NCBI RefSeq assembly: GCF_027925305.1
Contig: NZ_BSDR01000001.1
Location: 2,879,001 to 2,943,000 of the forward strand
Source of the DNA: Desulforhabdus amnigena
GTDB taxonomy: Bacteria > Desulfobacterota > Syntrophobacteria > Syntrophobacterales > Syntrophobacteraceae
DNA: 64,000 bases
Direction: 5' to 3'
Made by a program: the position numbers and the translations under genes. Below the pieces are notes generated by a model. It did no database searches. It was not told the DNA's origin and saw nothing but the letters and a program-made list of their open reading frames with translations. Below, piece after piece: positions 52,792 through 60,998 of this stretch (position 1 is its first letter; each line of letters starts with the position of its first letter).

Positions 52792-52917
52792 GAGCCCTTC
52801 GCTGTGCTCGCGCACCCACTCGAAGGGCTTCTCTTCTATGAACAGGTCAGCGAATGTTTCCGATTGTGAACAGGTCAAAACGGGCTCAGCCGAATTTGCG
52901 CAGACAGCTTTCCTCAT
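52732..52917 (-). CDS. Small protein coupled to cobN, unrecognised
   Basis: A 61-residue frame that starts with ATG overlapping the cobN stop by four bases (ATGA), typical of coupled translation. The sequence (CSQSETFADLFIEEKPFEWV, REHSEGLMESHLDHIF) matches no family that I know. Its last 19 residues coincide with the supposed N-terminus of the broken tonB gene, so it may itself be a fusion left by the deletion process. Confidence 0.35.
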   Translation of the reverse strand: MRKAVCANSAEPVLTCSQSETFADLFIEEKPFEWVREHSEGLMESHLDHIFRLLAVGVACN

Positions 52918-55900
52918 GCGGATGTTCCTTTCACACCTGCCGGCGCGGCCGCCTCCACCGCCTCTTCAATATCCCCTTCGATATCGAGATAGGCGTCGCG
53001 CAGCTTTTCCCGCATGTCGTCGTCGGCGTCCCACATGCCGCGTTCTATCACCTCTAACAGCTTGTCCAAAATATTTTGCAGAGCATAGGGGTTCACTTCC
53101 TTCAGCCACTTCTGCATCTCGGGGTCCAGTCCGTACCGGTTGGCCACCCGCTCGTACATCCAGTCCTCCATCACGTCGGCAGTGGCATCCCAGCCGATGA
53201 TGATGTCCATAACCTTGGAGATGTCGCCAGCGCCTTTGTAGCCGTGCCGCTTGAGGCCCTCCAGCCATTTGGGGTTGAGGAGCCGCGAGCGCAGCACGTG
53301 CTTGGTTTCCTCTTGGGTGGTGCGGAGAAGAACTCGTCGGGGATCCGAGGAATCCCCCACCAGGGCGAAGGGCATCACTCCGCGGACGGTGGCCGATGCG
53401 GCGATAAGTCCCCCGTAGTAGTTGTAGAAATCAGTGCAGGAGAGCATGTCGTATTCACGCGAATCTTCGTTCTTGACGGTAACGTCCATGCGGGAGAGAA
53501 GCCGCCTGAAGACTGCCGGGGTATGTGTGCCGTAGTGTCCCCGGCCGTAAGCATGAGAGGAATAGCGGATGTAGGCTTCACCCAGGTCTTCCCGGGTTTT
53601 CCACTGCTTGGATTCCACCAGCTCCTCCACCCCGGCGCCATAGGTCCCCGGCGGACAACCGAAGACGCGCAGAGTGGCAAGCCGCCAGGCATCCTGCTCA
53701 CTCAGGCCTTCGCCCCGGTAGTTGTCCCGGTCGGCCAGCACATGCCGGCGGATGAAATTGGATTCGGGCGGTTCTTCCAGGGCGGCGACCATGCCCACGG
53801 CATGGTCGATGAGCTGCACGAGATTCGGGAAGGCATCCCGAAAGAAGCCCGAGATGCGGGGGGTCACGTCGATGCGCGGGCGGCCGAGCTCTTTGGCGGG
53901 AATGATCTCGAGCCCCTCCACCACACCGTTGCTTCGCCATAGAGGCCTGACGCCCAGAAGATAGAGGACCTCGGCGACGTCGTCGCCCCGGCTGCGCATG
54001 GTGGGGCAGCCCCAGACAATGATACCGATGTTGTCGGGGTATTTCCCCTGCTCCTCGAGGCAACGCTTTATGAGCGTATCCCCAAGCGCCTTGCCCACTT
54101 CCCATGCTGCGGGAGAGGGAATGGTGCGCGGGTCGAGCGAAAAGAAGTTGCGGCCTGTGGGAAGAATGTCTGCCTGGCCGCGAGTGGGAGCGCCGGATGG
54201 TCCAGGAGGAACGAAGCCCCCGGAGAAAGACGAAAGGGCAGCGCTCATTTCTTCTTTCGTGCGCATAATATTGGGAGTCAGAATATCAGTTATGTAACGC
54301 AGGACCCGTTCGATGCGGGGAAAGGCCTTTCCCTGGAAAGCTGTTGCCAGCTCCGGAATGGCTTCGGGATCATAGCCGCGAGCGTCCAGGGCGCGAATGA
54401 GCTCCCGGGCACAGTTATGGGCGCGCTCGATGAGCTTGCCTCCTGTCATGCCTCCCGATCCGGGGACGGCTTCGCCCCGCCGGTCCAGCAATTCGTCGTA
54501 GCGGAAGCCCATGGCCGCAACGATCTCTTCCCGAAGCGACGGGACATCCCCGTTGGGAAGCCGGGTCAACTGCGCCAGAAATTCCACCAGCCGTTCGCCT
54601 TCAGGAGGTTCTCCCAGAACGTGAAGGCCGTCACTGATCATGGTGTCCGAAAGCTCGCTCAGATAACTGTGGAGCCTGGCCAGGAAAGCATCCATGTCTC
54701 CGAGGGCCTGTTCGCGCGTGAACGCAAGATCGTGCTGCAGGTCGGCGGCCTCGACGGCATCCCACAAAAGGCCGGCCAAGACGGGCAGTTTCCCGGGATC
54801 CTGGCGAGCGGCCTGGGTGTAATCGTCGAGGGTCCGCTCCACGTCCGTCAGCTCTTCGTACAGATCGGCATTGGTGTAAGTCGGGGTCAGGTGATCGATG
54901 ATGCAGCAATAGGAGCGGCGCTTGGCCTGGGTTCCCTCCCCGGGATCGTTGATGATGTAGGGATAGATGTTGGGAAGGTCCATGATGGAAAGATCGGGAT
55001 AGCACTCCTCGCTGAGTCCCAGAGCCTTTCCCGGCAGCCATTCGAGGGAGCCGTGCTTGCCCACGTGCATGACGGCGTCGGCCTTGAAGACGTTTTTCAG
55101 CCACCGGTAATGAGCCAGGTAATGATGGGGCGGAGACAGGTGCAGGTCATGGAGTATCGCTTCGGGGTTCTCCAGCTTGCCTCGGGGGGGTTGAATGGTC
55201 AGAAACACGTTCCCGTTGGCCAGTCCCGCAAAGAGGAGCCTGTCCTCATGAACAAACAGCTCGCCCGGCATTTCGCCCCAGTTCTCCGTCATCTTCCGGC
55301 GGACGATTTCGGGCAGGGCTTCGTGCCAGGGCATGAAAACGCTCCGATCGGCCGTCGCTTCCGCCCGGTCGGCCATCTGGTCCGGAGTGAGCCACTTCCG
55401 GTCACAGGTCATGCGCTGCAGCAACTCGTTGGCCAGTTCATCCCCGCTCTCGTAGCGACGCTCGATGCGGTAGCCGCTCTCGGCCATCACGTCCAGCAAC
55501 CGTTTGACGGCGGTGAACGTATCGAGCCCGGCGGCACACCCGATCCGGTCGTTTCTCGGCGGATAGTGGTGAAACACGATGCCGATGCGTTTCTCGCTGT
55601 TGGGCTTGCGCCGAAGGTTTGCCCAGTTGAGAGCGAGCTTCACAAAAGCGGCCGTGCGTTCGGGAATGGGGCGATAACAGGAGAGGAGTGCTCCCGTGAC
55701 GGGATCCACCGTGTCCTCCTCCCGGGAGGCCACAGGAAAGGTGATCAAGTTGCCGTCGAATTCCGGCTGGGCGGCCTGGAAAGTGACGTCCATGATGGAC
55801 AAGCCCTGGATGCTCTCTTTCCATACCGCATAGGGATTGAGGGTACACATGGCCTGCAAAACGGGGACGTTCAAGCCGGGAAAAACAGTCGCATAGTCCG

Positions 55901-56723
55901 GCTGGGTCATGGTCATGGACATGGCCATGGCGCTCACCAGGACATCAATGCGCGGCTTTTCGCCGTCCATGAAATACTCCTTCACGACCTCGTCGGAGCC
56001 CCGGTTGCCGATGGCCGCATCCTTGAAGCGCATGCTGAAGACGGGCAGCACGTTGGCGCCGCGCGCCTCGATCTCCCGGATAAGGGCATCGATGTGCGCC
56101 AGGTTTCCGTTCAGCCAGTAGGTTTGGTTGAACCAGATCCCAACGGTAGGTTTTTGGCGATTGATGTACTCGCCGGCGTAAAGGCCGAAGTCGGCCACAT
56201 GCCCCGCCTCCGGGTGGTAGATTCCTTCCTGGACCACGGGCTGGGGAGGCGGAACGTCTGTCACGGGTCCACCCGTCAGCATGGCGGAAAGGTACGCCAG
56301 CGCCCGTTCGACGTTCACCGGCCCGCCGGCGGTCAGGTAGCGGCAGAGGGCCTCCCAGGTCCCGTCGTTCATCCCGTCGGAATACTCCCGCGCGGCCAGG
56401 ATAGCCTCGTCGTCACTTCCGGTCGGCTGGATGTACAGGTGGGGAACGGGCTGCCCCGCCGCCCGGTGCTCTTTGAGGGCGGAGACAAGGGGCTCGAAGG
56501 CCGGGCACGACGCCTTGCCTCCGTGGAGGGCTACGATCACGGCATCGGAGCGAAGAGCGTCGGCCACAAAGGCTCTTGCCCGCGCCTGATCGAAAAGCTG
56601 CGTTTGAGTCCGGGCCGATACCTCCACCTGACCTCCACCGTCACGGAACCTCGACACACCACGGCTCAGGGAAGGGAGCTCCGTCGCCGTCGCGCTGAAA
56701 TAGCTGATCTGAATTGTCTTCAT
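52914..56723 (-). CDS. cobN: CobN-type cobaltochelatase large subunit
   Basis: A 1269-residue CobN/BchH-family protein, full length. Recognisable segments: VGIWFNQTYWLNGNLAHIDA, FHHYPPRNDRIGCAAGLDT, SPPHHYLAHYRWLKNVFKAD, VMHVGKHGSLEWLPGKALGL, SIMDLPNIYPYIINDPGEGT and RVFGCPPGTYGAGVEELVES, plus SSHAYGRGHYGTHTP. CobN inserts Co2+ into hydrogenobyrinate a,c-diamide in the late-cobalt pathway with CobST, which are absent here; in organisms with early-cobalt genes, as here, CobN-like proteins beside btuB may serve corrinoid or metal handling. AAGGAGG precedes the ATG. Unlike its neighbours it is intact. Confidence 0.92.
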   Translation of the reverse strand: MKTIQISYFSATATELPSLSRGVSRFRDGGGQVEVSARTQTQLFDQARARAFVADALRSDAVIVALHGGKASCPAFEPLVSALKEHRAAGQPVPHLYIQPTGSDDEAILAAREYSDGMNDGTWEALCRYLTAGGPVNVERALAYLSAMLTGGPVTDVPPPQPVVQEGIYHPEAGHVADFGLYAGEYINRQKPTVGIWFNQTYWLNGNLAHIDALIREIEARGANVLPVFSMRFKDAAIGNRGSDEVVKEYFMDGEKPRIDVLVSAMAMSMTMTQPDYATVFPGLNVPVLQAMCTLNPYAVWKESIQGLSIMDVTFQAAQPEFDGNLITFPVASREEDTVDPVTGALLSCYRPIPERTAAFVKLALNWANLRRKPNSEKRIGIVFHHYPPRNDRIGCAAGLDTFTAVKRLLDVMAESGYRIERRYESGDELANELLQRMTCDRKWLTPDQMADRAEATADRSVFMPWHEALPEIVRRKMTENWGEMPGELFVHEDRLLFAGLANGNVFLTIQPPRGKLENPEAILHDLHLSPPHHYLAHYRWLKNVFKADAVMHVGKHGSLEWLPGKALGLSEECYPDLSIMDLPNIYPYIINDPGEGTQAKRRSYCCIIDHLTPTYTNADLYEELTDVERTLDDYTQAARQDPGKLPVLAGLLWDAVEAADLQHDLAFTREQALGDMDAFLARLHSYLSELSDTMISDGLHVLGEPPEGERLVEFLAQLTRLPNGDVPSLREEIVAAMGFRYDELLDRRGEAVPGSGGMTGGKLIERAHNCARELIRALDARGYDPEAIPELATAFQGKAFPRIERVLRYITDILTPNIMRTKEEMSAALSSFSGGFVPPGPSGAPTRGQADILPTGRNFFSLDPRTIPSPAAWEVGKALGDTLIKRCLEEQGKYPDNIGIIVWGCPTMRSRGDDVAEVLYLLGVRPLWRSNGVVEGLEIIPAKELGRPRIDVTPRISGFFRDAFPNLVQLIDHAVGMVAALEEPPESNFIRRHVLADRDNYRGEGLSEQDAWRLATLRVFGCPPGTYGAGVEELVESKQWKTREDLGEAYIRYSSHAYGRGHYGTHTPAVFRRLLSRMDVTVKNEDSREYDMLSCTDFYNYYGGLIAASATVRGVMPFALVGDSSDPRRVLLRTTQEETKHVLRSRLLNPKWLEGLKRHGYKGAGDISKVMDIIIGWDATADVMEDWMYERVANRYGLDPEMQKWLKEVNPYALQNILDKLLEVIERGMWDADDDMREKLRDAYLDIEGDIEEAVEAAAPAGVKGTSA

Positions 56724-56778
56724 AGCCCCTCCTTCTCACCTGCCAGGCATTCGATGATGTTGAGCCCGGACAGAGCTG

Positions 56779-56991
56779 TTAGTGATGCGCGCCGGCATAA
56801 TCAGCCCAGGCGAACAGCTGGAGCCCACGGTAGGTCGCTCCGGCGCTTCCCCGAGTGCGCTCGTGCACGTCCGGGAGACTGTCCAGGCTGACTCCAAAAG
56901 AAATGGAGTAGCGTCGGCAAAACTCGATGAACCGACTGTCGATGAGCGTACCGTTTGTCTGCGCCGCCAGGAGAACGATCCATGTCGCCAA
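56779..56991 (-). pseudogene. Radical SAM/SPASM protein remnant
   Basis: A 70-residue frame contains LAAQTNGTLIDSRFIEFCRR and YSISFGVSLDSLPDVHERTR, the strand-4/5 part (QTNGTLID, then SLDG-like, H.RTR) of anaerobic sulfatase-maturase-like radical SAM proteins. The N-terminal CxxxCxxC cluster motif and the SPASM end are missing, and no frame continues on either side. It is an internal fragment between cobN and the substrate-binding-protein gene. Confidence 0.6.
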
Positions 56992-57042
56992 CCCGCGGGA
57001 TTGGGCCGGCGACTCCTTGCATGGCAGCGGGCGTATGGAGCT

Positions 57043-57714
57043 TCACTGCTTTTCCTCCGCCAGAGCCGGCAGTTGCCGGTACCAGATACGCCGATACTCT
57101 GTAACGAGCTCGGGGTGGAAGATGCTGATGAGATCGGCAAGCACGAGGTCTGGGCGTGTGATGCCGGTTTCCCAAAAATCGTTGCCGCCTTCGGCATTGA
57201 CCCTGGCGTCATTATTGAAGACTTTTCCCGAGCAAAATGACGAAAAACGCTCGTAGCGATCATCGATTTCCCGCAGCTCCGCAAGGGAGCGGCACATCCC
57301 AGTGTCGACCCAGAATTCCGCCGCCCTCGCCCGCTCCACAACGGTTTCGATGGCGAGGGGAATGCTTCCCGGCGTCTTGTCGTCGCGCCAGAGGTAGTGC
57401 GCTCCGGCATCCTCCAGGAACCGGGCGTTGTAGACCAGAATGTACACGAAGGTCTCCCTGGCGTTGCGCCAGGGTGTAAGCACCTCCAGCCGCTTGTAGG
57501 TCCCGTGGTATTCGATGGTAAAGCATCGCGCGAAGCGAAGCCGGGCTTTGTGGGGAAAGAGATCGACCGATTCCGCGGCGGGGGCAGATTCCCCCGTTGT
57601 GACGGAACCGGGACTGCCCCAAGTGATGGGATGCATGCCCATGCAAAGCAGCCACGCCGCCACGAACAGGATTAACCTCCATCGTTTTTTCAAGGTTATT
57701 GCAATCTGTTGCAA
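57043..57714 (-). CDS. ABC transporter substrate-binding protein with internal deletion
   Basis: A 223-residue frame from TTG 57714 (AAGGA upstream). It has a signal peptide (RLILFVAAWLLCMGMHPITW) and the conserved start of iron/corrinoid-type binding proteins (FTIEYHGTYKRLEVLTPWRN, FVYILV). It then jumps directly to the C-terminal part (ARFLEDAGAHYLWRDDKTPG, NNDARVNAEGGNDFWETGIT, RPDLVLADLISIFHPELV). Full-length relatives have well over 100 residues between these blocks, covering the first lobe and hinge. The join is in frame near residue 96. It is probably non-functional, yet still an open frame. Confidence 0.7.
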   Translation of the reverse strand: MQQIAITLKKRWRLILFVAAWLLCMGMHPITWGSPGSVTTGESAPAAESVDLFPHKARLRFARCFTIEYHGTYKRLEVLTPWRNARETFVYILVYNARFLEDAGAHYLWRDDKTPGSIPLAIETVVERARAAEFWVDTGMCRSLAELREIDDRYERFSSFCSGKVFNNDARVNAEGGNDFWETGITRPDLVLADLISIFHPELVTEYRRIWYRQLPALAEEKQ

Positions 57715-57800
57715 GCAGAATCCTTCCCTTCTTTTTCGCTGAGTCGGCGCTTCGAAAAACCGCTAAAGGCTGTCAAACGATCCACCTATTCACCGATTTA

Positions 57801-57931
57801 TCAAAGCATGCCCGGAACGGCGTTCACGATTTTTTCCACCAGGTGCGCCGCCCCTTCGGCTCCAAGGAAAGGTTGGCCGCAAGTGTGGACTTCCCGACGC
57901 CTCCTTTGCCGTACACAGCAATCCGTTTCAT
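57801..57931 (-). pseudogene. NifH/BchL-like ATPase gene with its middle deleted
   Basis: ATG 57931 follows GGAGGTGAGGAA and encodes MKRIAVYGKGGVGKSTLAAN with a perfect deviant Walker A of NifH-type ATPases. About 70 bases in, another frame takes over and encodes AEGAAHLVEKIVNAVPGML before a stop at 57801, which fits the C-terminal end of such a protein. Only 131 bases remain of a gene normally near 800, so the centre has been lost with a frameshift at the join. A partner of CobN or of a corrin-related reductase is plausible. Confidence 0.65.
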
Positions 57932-58176
57932 TTCCTCACCTCCTGAGCCGTTTTCCTATGGGCCTTTCCACAGGCCTCGCAACTCATGGTCCCGTCATAG
58001 GCGTACTTCACGAAACCAGTCTCACAATCCCTGCAAGCAACCTTGGTCTTCATGGTTCGGGATTTCTGCATGCCCGCAGGGCCCGACTGGTACTCCGCCC
58101 AACGGTCGAAACAAGCAAGGTCGGGGATGTAAACGCCGCAATGTCCGGCCGAATCGCGGCTGCAAGCCGCTCCCAC
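57928..58176 (-). CDS. Small zinc-ribbon-like protein, frameshifted near its start
   Basis: A frame of 82 residues containing CGVYIPDLACFDRWAEYQSG and a C-terminal zinc ribbon (VACRDCETGFVKYAYDG, MSCEACGKAHRK). It overlaps the NifH-like start by four bases (ATGA). The frame is open further upstream (GKGRIPEFPLDLVGAACSRD) to within a few bases of a good start, GAGGAG-ATG at 58217 right after the btuB stop, but that ATG is one base out of phase. A single missing base next to ATG 58217 would restore a protein of about 96 residues. Whether this is mutation, sequencing error or true GTG initiation at 58176 is open. Confidence 0.45.
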   Translation of the reverse strand: MGAACSRDSAGHCGVYIPDLACFDRWAEYQSGPAGMQKSRTMKTKVACRDCETGFVKYAYDGTMSCEACGKAHRKTAQEVRK

Positions 58177-58225
58177 AAGGTCCAGGGGGAATTCGGGAAT
58201 TCGACCTTTGCCGGCATAGCTCCTC

Positions 58226-60310
58226 TCAGAAAGCCAGCTTCACGCCCCCGCTGAACGTCCTTCCCGGCATTGCGTAACCGCTCTCCGTATAGTCTTCATC
58301 GAAAAGGTTCTGGACGCTGAGGAATGCTGAATACTTCTTGAGAAAGGTATAGGTGAGCGCCGTATCGACGGTGACTGCAGAAGGCTCTTCCCAGCTTACC
58401 CTGTTCCAGTTGTTGTCATACAGGGGAACAATCTTCTCATCCTGCCATGCTACCCGCACGGATGTGGTGAGGTCACGGGGCAGCTTCAAGGTGAGAAGGC
58501 CGCTGATCTTGTTCCGGGGCATGTAGGTGCTTCGAACCCAGTCTCCGTCATCCTCGACCTTCGAATCGACATAGGTATAAGCGAAGTTCAGTTTCAGCCA
58601 CTGCCACGGTGTGATGTCGACGTATGTTTCAATGCCCTGGACCCGTGCCTCGTCGGCGTTCACATACTTCATAGTGAAGCCGTCATATTGGATCAGGCTA
58701 TCGAAATCCGTATGAAACCAGGTCAGTCCCGCCGTAACCTTCTTGTCGAGCAGCGTCTGCTCTATGCCGACCTCATAGCCGACGCTCTCCTCAGGCGTCA
58801 AGTCGGGGTTCCCGATCGTGTAGAGGTAACCGTTCCAGACATACCCCCCATAGACTTCGTAAAGGGACGGCGTGCGGTATCCGGAGCCCACATGAGCGTG
58901 GACCTTGGTGCCGAACTGTTTAAAGAGGTAGGCTGCGGAAGCTTCCCCAACGAGCTTGGAATCAAACTCCTCGGGGTAATTGAAGCGGCCTCCGAAATTG
59001 AGGAAGAGAGACTCATCCAAAAACTTGAGGCTCGCCTGGGTGAACAGGTCCCAGTTGTACCAGTCTTCTTTGTAATACACGGGGCTGTAGTCATCGTTGC
59101 TGGGATTGTTGGGTTCACGACCGTCGTAATCGGCCTGCTTGAAATCGAGACCACTGATAAGGGTGAGCCAATCGGTGACCTGGATGTTTTGCTGTGTTTC
59201 GATGTATCCCGTGGAGCCGTCGTAGTTGGAATGGTTTCCGTTCACAGTCGGCGTCCAAAAGTAATGGCGCTCGGTTTCCGCGTAGGAGCCTTTTATGGAA
59301 TAGTTCCAACAGCTAGAAACGGCATGGTTCATTGTGAGGCCGTACAGAGCTGAGAGGCCTTCCCGGTGTTGATCGGGATCGGCGGTTTGTGTCACGAGCT
59401 TGCCGTTGGCATCCAGACTGGGAGTGGTTTCCGTCAAGGCGAGGTCGGAATCGAAGTAGAGGGAGGTGAATTCGAGGGTGATGTCCGGAGTGATGCGGAA
59501 TCCAGCCCCGCCGGAGAAGCCGAGGTTGTCGTACCAGAAGCCGTATTTTCCACCGAATTTCTCACCGTCCGATGTGACATAGATCGGGTTAAAATCAATA
59601 TAAAACGAGCCCTGTCCATGGTAGAATCGCCCATTCTCAATAAATGTGCCATACTCCCCGAATTCGCTGCGGACTTCCGCTCCGGTGCCGCGCTTCCATT
59701 TGTCGGAAATGATGTCGATGACGCCGCCCATGGCTTGCGATCCGTACAGGGTGCTCTGTGTGCCCTTGAGGATTTCGATCCGCTGCATATTGCTTGGCGA
59801 ATACAAATCCTCAAGGAAGTAGGTAAACGCACCCTGGGGGTCTGCCTCGTCCTTGAGGGGGAATCCATTGTACTGAAACTGGATGTATTGGCTCGGCACG
59901 CCCCGGATGTTCAGATGGGCCCACTGTCCCGTTCCGCCAAGGCGCCGGAGATAAACGCCCGGCTCGTAGTCAAGGAGACCAGGAATAAAATAATCCTCCT
60001 GCGCGTCTCTTTCTTCGCTGGTCACAACGCTCACGCTTTTCGTCACTTGCGAGAGCGGCGTTTCGACTCTTGTCGCCGTAACGACCACAGGCTCCAGGTT
60101 GGCGGTTCCTGTAGCTACGACGCTGGCTTCCTCCTTTCGGGAAGTGTCGTCGGCCTCTTGCGCTTCTTTCCCTTCGGTCGTTTCCTGTTTGGTTTCTTCC
60201 TGTTTGGTTTCTTCTTGAGATTGGGAGGGCAAGGGATTGTGCGCCAAAACAGCAAAAAGAACGACCAGTGCAAGGATGAGCTTCGATGTCCTCAGTAGTG
60301 AAAAACGCAT
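58226..60310 (-). CDS. btuB: BtuB-type TonB-dependent receptor
   Basis: A 694-residue outer-membrane receptor. Signal peptide (SKLILALVVLFAVLAHNPLP), then a Glu/Lys/Thr-rich linker (about residues 31-65), TonB box LEPVVVTATRV, the plug domain (GVYLRRLGGTGQWAHLNIRG, RIEILKGTQSTLYGSQAMGG, VIDIIS), and a 22-strand-type barrel ending in RTFSGGVKLAF with the terminal Phe. Two cobalamin riboswitches directly upstream make corrinoid uptake very likely. AAAGGAGGTTGTCTCA precedes the ATG. The matching tonB and substrate-binding-protein genes in this window are damaged, so uptake would need copies elsewhere. Confidence 0.92.
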   Translation of the reverse strand: MRFSLLRTSKLILALVVLFAVLAHNPLPSQSQEETKQEETKQETTEGKEAQEADDTSRKEEASVVATGTANLEPVVVTATRVETPLSQVTKSVSVVTSEERDAQEDYFIPGLLDYEPGVYLRRLGGTGQWAHLNIRGVPSQYIQFQYNGFPLKDEADPQGAFTYFLEDLYSPSNMQRIEILKGTQSTLYGSQAMGGVIDIISDKWKRGTGAEVRSEFGEYGTFIENGRFYHGQGSFYIDFNPIYVTSDGEKFGGKYGFWYDNLGFSGGAGFRITPDITLEFTSLYFDSDLALTETTPSLDANGKLVTQTADPDQHREGLSALYGLTMNHAVSSCWNYSIKGSYAETERHYFWTPTVNGNHSNYDGSTGYIETQQNIQVTDWLTLISGLDFKQADYDGREPNNPSNDDYSPVYYKEDWYNWDLFTQASLKFLDESLFLNFGGRFNYPEEFDSKLVGEASAAYLFKQFGTKVHAHVGSGYRTPSLYEVYGGYVWNGYLYTIGNPDLTPEESVGYEVGIEQTLLDKKVTAGLTWFHTDFDSLIQYDGFTMKYVNADEARVQGIETYVDITPWQWLKLNFAYTYVDSKVEDDGDWVRSTYMPRNKISGLLTLKLPRDLTTSVRVAWQDEKIVPLYDNNWNRVSWEEPSAVTVDTALTYTFLKKYSAFLSVQNLFDEDYTESGYAMPGRTFSGGVKLAF

Positions 60311-60353
60311 TGAGACAACCTCCTTTCCCCCCTCGGGGAATGTTGAAAGGTTT

Positions 60354-60508
60354 ATGCATCCACTCAGGTCTCCTGGCTCACGTTCATCCTATTCGCCGCG
60401 CCTTCCCATCACGCCTTGGGCGTGACAGTGACATCCTTGCGGCTTTCGTCCCGATCACAGTCGCGGGGCGGCGGAAGATTCCCACTTCCTTCCCTTAAGC
60501 CGATGCAT
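60354..60508 (-). promoter_or_regulatory. Cobalamin riboswitch 1 (proximal to btuB)
   Basis: On the minus strand, closed by GATGCAT (60502-60508) and ATGCATC (60354-60360). Core elements in order: GGGAAGGAAGTGGGAA, CGCCCCGCGACTGTGATCGG, GACGAAAGCCGCAAGG, GTCACTGTCACG, GATGGGAAGGCG and the B12 box GAGCCAGGAGACCTGAGTGG. It ends 43 bases before the btuB ATG; a TTCCCC-GGGGAA hairpin next to the ribosome binding site fits control of translation. It represses btuB when cobalamin is plentiful. Confidence 0.9.
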
Positions 60509-60635
60509 TTTACTGTAGTGTGGCTATACGGTTCTATCGTTGATGCCTATTCCTCAAGGTCTTTCAAAAGCACTCCTTCGCGTCCCGGTGCCTGTTCACC
60601 CAGTCACCGATTCATCTCCGAAATGGAATTCAGCC

Positions 60636-60671
60636 AAAAAAAAATCCTTAGAGCTTTTGGCCCTAAGGATT
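60636..60671 (-). terminator. Intrinsic terminator downstream of riboswitch 2
   Basis: On the minus strand AATCCTTAG, loop GGCCAAAAGCT, CTAAGGATT, then a run of T (60636-60644). It lies about 65 bases after riboswitch 2 and before riboswitch 1, so it is the likely expression platform of the first switch. Confidence 0.8.
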
Positions 60672-60735
60672 GCACCCTGGTTCTCTTGGTCCTTTAGCGG
60701 TCCATCCGGTATTACCACGTACCGATCGACCCTAC

Positions 60736-60899
60736 ATCATCAGGCAGGTATTCTGACTTACGGATCAATCTACTCTCTGTGCCTTCCCATTTCGCTTGCG
60801 CAAAACAGTGGCTCTATCGGATTTCGTCCCCGTTTACAGCGGCGGGACCGTTCCCGGATTTCACGGGATTCCCTATTAAACCTTGCGGTACCTGATGAT
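60736..60899 (-). promoter_or_regulatory. Cobalamin riboswitch 2 (distal, upstream of terminator)
   Basis: On the minus strand, closed by ATCATCAGG (60891-60899) and CCTGATGAT (60736-60744). Core elements: AATAGGGAATCCCGTGAAA, CCCGCCGCTGTAAACGGGG, ACGAAATCCGATAGAGCCAC, GAAATGGGAAGGC and the B12 box GTCAGAATACCTGCC. No gene separates it from riboswitch 1, so both act on btuB in series, this one probably through the terminator at 60636-60671. Confidence 0.9.
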
Positions 60900-60925
60900 T
60901 CACTTATTTTCACGTAGCCGGTACC

Positions 60926-60952
60926 TCTATAACAGCCGAAAACTTTTGTCAA
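60926..60952 (-). promoter_or_regulatory. Candidate promoter of the btuB transcription unit
   Basis: Minus strand: TTGACA (60947-60952), 15-base spacer, TATAGA (60926-60931), about 25 bases upstream of riboswitch 2. The spacing is short, so the call is moderate, but it is the only good -35 box in the gap between cobJ and the riboswitches. Confidence 0.5.
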
Positions 60953-60998
60953 TATTCAAATAAACACCTCTCTAAAATCAGCGCATTCTTATCTTGCG

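Noticed and set aside
54417-56891. An 824-residue plus-strand open frame opposite cobN
   Set aside because: It lies entirely antisense to an intact, well-recognised cobN and has no ribosome binding site or motif; it reflects the codon composition of the true gene.
57801-57931. A functional 35-residue ATPase peptide
   Set aside because: Walker A alone cannot form an ATPase, and the second frame carries the expected C-terminus, so a remnant is the better reading.
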